From a bacterium (GTDB taxonomy: Bacteria > Zhuqueibacterota > Zhuqueibacteria > Residuimicrobiales > Krinioviventaceae), in the NCBI GenBank assembly GCA_029561455.1, contig JAKQIY010000041.1, forward strand, positions 1 to 64,000: a DNA stretch of 64,000 bases. Reading direction: 5' to 3'. Shown piece after piece: positions 60,919 to 64,000 of this stretch. The notes beneath the pieces are model-generated. The model had not been told where the DNA came from and searched no databases. It saw only the letters and a program-made list of their open reading frames with translations. Positions within the stretch are counted from its first letter, which is position 1. Each line of letters opens with the position of its first letter. The position numbers were made by a program, and so were the translations under genes.

Positions 60919-60989
60919 TGTATGACCTCGTTAGTTACATATCTTATTAAATATAACGACAAACATGCAAACCGGTTCCGGAATTGCGC

Positions 60990-63341
60990 TTATATTTGTT
61001 TGGCGGCAGCCGGTTTTTTTTCTGTTGGATACTCAACGCGGCTGTGAAAAATGCCGTTAAGAATTTTCTGAAAAGCCTCGGATATATTGGAAAGATCTTT
61101 CAACGTCAACGGGGTATTGTCAAGTTCCCCGCTTTTAAAACGCTCATCAATGATCTGTTCCACAAGCCCCTTGATGCGGCTTGGCGAAGGCTCTTTCAGA
61201 GTTCGCGACGCCGCTTCAACGGCGTCGGCGCACATCACAATAGCAGTCTCGCGCGACCGGGGTTTTGGACCAGGATAGCGGAACTCATCTTTTGATACCT
61301 GGTCTTCGCTGGTCTTTTCCAATGCTTTCTGATAAAAATAGGACATTAAAGAAGTGCCGTGATGTTCATAAATAAATTCTTCCACTTCTTTGGGCAAGTT
61401 ATATTGCCGCGCTATATCCACTCCCTTTTTTACATGATTGGATAATATCAATGAACTCATCGAAGGAGAAAGCTTTTCCTGGGGATTTCTTCCTTTGGTC
61501 TGGTTCTCTACAAAATACTCGGGTTTTTCCATTTTACCAATATCATGATAATATGAGCCAACTCTGGCAAGTAAAGCATTGCCTCCAATAGCCTCGGTAG
61601 CCGCTTCGGCCAGGGTGCCGACCAGGATACTATGATGGTAGGTGCCCGGCGCTTCAATAGCAAGCTGCCGCAACAAGGGTTGATTTAAATCGGACAACTC
61701 CAGCAACGTCATATCCGTTGTCATTTCAAATACAAATTCAAAAATGATGACCAAACCATAAGCAAAAATCGGGGATAAAAAAGCGTTGATTAATCCAAAG
61801 CCAATATCCTGGGCAATACTGCTGAAAGGAATATAATTGATTAAATCATGCACCAGAATTGCCAGCACATAGGCGCCGGCTATAGCTGCGAATGAATGTA
61901 ATACCCAATTACGGGTTCTAACTTTGGTTACAGTTAAAATCGCAATTGTTGATACAAAGATCGAGATAAATGCTATGCCGAATTCATCGCCGCGCATAGC
62001 CCCCACCAGCAGGCTGACGGCTACTGCAACCAGAAAGCCCACCCGTGAATTAAAAAATATGGTAATAATGATTGCCGCTATAGAAACCGGAATTAAATAT
62101 ACGGAAAGTGAAAAACTGTTCAGCAGAAAAGTTATTATTCCCAACAGAATAATGACTATGAGTATTAATAAAAATTCTTTTCGGTCATTCACAATTTGCG
62201 GATGATCGCGCCATAGAAAAATAAACAATATTCCAAGGATCAGGGCCACCAGAAAAAATTTCCCGATATTTGGTAATAAACGGGACCAAAATCCCGAGGA
62301 TTCACCTAACTCTGCTTTGGCAAGGGCTAAAGAATTAAGCCGCTCTATATGGGTCGCGGTAATGCGCTCATGGCTGTCAATAATTCGTTCTCCTGCCAAA
62401 ACCTGGTCCTTGGCAAGAGGAACATTGGCTACAGCCATGGTGTTCATTTCTTCAGTTTCCTGCTTGTTATACAGGATATTTGGCGCCAGATAATGTACCG
62501 CAATTTGATAGATTATTTTAATCCGCTTTTCATCCAGCTTGTATCTGGTGCGTAAATTATCCAGCAAGGTTTTTGATGCTTCTTCTTTATCAAAATAGTA
62601 ATTAATATCTTCAAGGTATGGAACTTCATAATCTTCAGGAGAAACCCGGGATGTATCACTATTAACCTGGTGTACTGTAATTTTCGTTGTCGCTTTGGGT
62701 AATTCCTGCTTGTTCAAATCCAGTATTCCGGTAGAATAAAAATCATTTACCGCCGCCCTGGTAATGCGCGCTATATCTTCAAAGGCTGCCATTCGGGTTT
62801 CAAGTTCATTTTTAGTTCGCACCGAAGCCGAATTGCTTTCAGTAAAACCGGAAATGAGTAAACCGACATCTTCATTGGAAACAATGATGCCATCATTGCG
62901 GAATAATTGCTGCAGCCGGTCACGGTTGACATTGGTCGTATTGAGCAGCGTGCGAACCTGATTTAAAAACCTGGCCAATTTTTGCTTTTGCTCCGTTTCG
63001 ATGGTGTTGTTACGCATAAAAACCGGCGCAATACTTTCGCGGGCCTGTGTAACATCGGCATTGTATTCTTCCGGGCTTTTATTAACCGGGAAAGAGAAAG
63101 GGGCTATTATTTCTGCACCAACATATACCCGGCCTTCTTTCAGGTCGGTAAACTGGAACGATTTCCCCCTGGGAAAAAACAGGGAAAGTAACAGTGCACT
63201 AAAAAACAACACAACCAAATTTAAAGAATACCGCCTGATGAATTTTTTTATTTTCTTTTCGGCGCCACTTTTTTTTGTTTTTTCAGTTGTTGTGGTTTTT
63301 TTCTTTACCTTTTTAAATCTGTTTCCAAACAGTCTCATCAT
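60990..63341 (-). CDS. pgpH: 7TM-HD family c-di-AMP phosphodiesterase-like protein (PgpH)
   Basis: The 783-residue protein has a membrane helix near the N-terminus after a Lys-rich tail, a long extracytoplasmic domain (about 55-345, 7TMR-HDED), seven membrane segments of about 360-560, and a cytoplasmic HD domain with HHSILVGTLAEAATEAI, YYHDIGKMEKPEYFVENQ and CADAVEAASRT. PgpH of Listeria degrades c-di-AMP. ATG 63341 is chosen; the TTG four codons before it is also possible. Neither has a strong ribosome site. It lies between phoH and ybeY in a gene order conserved in many bacteria. Confidence 0.93.
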   Translation of the reverse strand: MMRLFGNRFKKVKKKTTTTEKTKKSGAEKKIKKFIRRYSLNLVVLFFSALLLSLFFPRGKSFQFTDLKEGRVYVGAEIIAPFSFPVNKSPEEYNADVTQARESIAPVFMRNNTIETEQKQKLARFLNQVRTLLNTTNVNRDRLQQLFRNDGIIVSNEDVGLLISGFTESNSASVRTKNELETRMAAFEDIARITRAAVNDFYSTGILDLNKQELPKATTKITVHQVNSDTSRVSPEDYEVPYLEDINYYFDKEEASKTLLDNLRTRYKLDEKRIKIIYQIAVHYLAPNILYNKQETEEMNTMAVANVPLAKDQVLAGERIIDSHERITATHIERLNSLALAKAELGESSGFWSRLLPNIGKFFLVALILGILFIFLWRDHPQIVNDRKEFLLILIVIILLGIITFLLNSFSLSVYLIPVSIAAIIITIFFNSRVGFLVAVAVSLLVGAMRGDEFGIAFISIFVSTIAILTVTKVRTRNWVLHSFAAIAGAYVLAILVHDLINYIPFSSIAQDIGFGLINAFLSPIFAYGLVIIFEFVFEMTTDMTLLELSDLNQPLLRQLAIEAPGTYHHSILVGTLAEAATEAIGGNALLARVGSYYHDIGKMEKPEYFVENQTKGRNPQEKLSPSMSSLILSNHVKKGVDIARQYNLPKEVEEFIYEHHGTSLMSYFYQKALEKTSEDQVSKDEFRYPGPKPRSRETAIVMCADAVEAASRTLKEPSPSRIKGLVEQIIDERFKSGELDNTPLTLKDLSNISEAFQKILNGIFHSRVEYPTEKKPAAAKQI

Positions 63342-63362
63342 AAACCGCTTCAATTCGATTTT

Positions 63363-64000
63363 TTAAGATTGACGATTGCCATTAGCTGCATAATTTTCAT
63401 AAGCATTGATTATTTTCCGAACCAGGGGGTGCCTTACCACATCCCGGTCGGCCAGATAAATAAAATCAATACCATCTACTCCTTTAAGAATTGTTTGGAT
63501 CTGTATCAATCCAGATTCCGTTTTGGGGGGCAGATCAATTTGTGTAATATCGCCGGTAATAATAGCGCGTGAATTGGCGCCAAGCCGGGTGAGAAACATT
63601 TTCATTTGTGCAGTAGTAGAATTTTGCGCTTCATCGAGAATGACAAAGCAATTATTCAGAGTTCTGCCGCGCATAAAAGCCAAAGGCGCCACTTCAATGA
63701 TATTGGCTTCCATTTGTTTGGTAAGTTTTTCAGCAGGCACCATGTCAAACAGGGCATCGTACAGGGGTTGAAAATAGGGATCAACTTTTTCCCGGTAATC
63801 GCCGGGTAAAAATCCCAGGCTTTCACCGGCTTCTACTGCGGGGCGGCAGAGAACAATTCTATCCACTTTTTTTTCACGTAAATAAGAAACAGCTATAGCC
63901 ACAGCCAGATAGGTTTTACCGGTGCCGGCCGGGCCGATTGCGCATACAATATCATTTACTTTACTCGACTCAAAATACCTGGTTTGACCTTCTGTTTTAG
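63363..64000 (-). CDS. phoH: PhoH-family ATPase (5' end beyond window)
   Basis: The frame runs to the right edge. The visible 211 codons include Walker [57 protein letters not shown] (Walker B), and [11 protein letters not shown]. PhoH is an ATPase tied to RNA metabolism, often beside ybeY. The internal GTG at 63902 is not the start because the P-loop lies upstream of it. The gene begins the phoH-pgpH-ybeY-corC run; its stop is 21 bp before the start of pgpH. Confidence 0.95.
   Translation of the reverse strand, partial: KTEGQTRYFESSKVNDIVCAIGPAGTGKTYLAVAIAVSYLREKKVDRIVLCRPAVEAGESLGFLPGDYREKVDPYFQPLYDALFDMVPAEKLTKQMEANIIEVAPLAFMRGRTLNNCFVILDEAQNSTTAQMKMFLTRLGANSRAIITGDITQIDLPPKTESGLIQIQTILKGVDGIDFIYLADRDVVRHPLVRKIINAYENYAANGNRQS

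Overview
The window looks like a chromosome segment of a bacterium of the FCB superphylum, most like Calditrichota, candidate phylum KSB1 or Ignavibacteriota. The main reason is that six proteins end in the same C-terminal type IX secretion (T9SS type A) sorting domain with the QNYPNPFNP signature. TAT-exported sugar oxidoreductases, DUF1080 proteins, a multihaem cytochrome and a Bacteroidetes-like YbeY (zinc motif ending in Asp) fit this. No rRNA gene or taxonomic marker is present, so the phylum is an inference. Nearly all genes are on the minus strand; the exceptions are the first fragment and the 3.0-6.7 kb block.

1-6.7 kb: end of a T9SS cargo protein, an intergenic palindromic element, a GH5 glycanase facing a small secreted protein across a LacI-like palindrome, then an orphan two-gene microcompartment electron-transfer module (pduS-pduT homologues) and a DHFR-fold reductase. 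6.8-12.6 kb: an unknown lipoprotein, a palindrome-rich gap, a 1101-aa HEAT plus double DUF1080 protein and a TAT Gfo/Idh/MocA oxidoreductase. 12.7-14.5 kb: a translationally coupled AAA ATPase and TOPRIM-like DUF4276 pair, a possible defence module. 14.6-20.2 kb: a CotH/lamin-tail T9SS protein, a GH88/105 hydrolase, a small membrane protein and a CorA-like transporter. 20.3-24.1 kb: two near-identical 98-nt tRNA-Sec-like genes, inside 192-bp direct repeats, flank a secreted protein of 14 repeats.

24.1-37.1 kb: a second TAT Gfo/Idh/MocA oxidoreductase with a TAT TIM-barrel isomerase-like protein, T9SS and lipid-face proteins, an ArsP-type permease, a three-gene FAD dehydrogenase (small TAT subunit, GMC flavoprotein, nine-haem cytochrome), a DUF5009 acyltransferase-like membrane protein and another GH5. 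Taken together with the DUF1080 protein, the oxidoreductases, isomerase and GMC/cytochrome complex match the parts list of oxidative, 3-keto-glycoside sugar breakdown.

37.2-49.5 kb: a YdbH-like AsmA protein, a YdbL-like DUF1318 lipoprotein and a 2817-aa exported protein (TolB-like propeller, TPRs, dead CHAT, TPRs, live CHAT) form one apparent operon. This separase-like architecture beside an envelope lipid-transport module is the most unusual part of the window. 49.6-64 kb is housekeeping: UDP-sugar pyrophosphorylase overlapping lon, hsp20, a TrkA/TrkH potassium system, a GYF-MinD ATPase with a membrane protein, and the conserved phoH-pgpH-ybeY-corC order, in which ybeY appears to start at an AUA codon.
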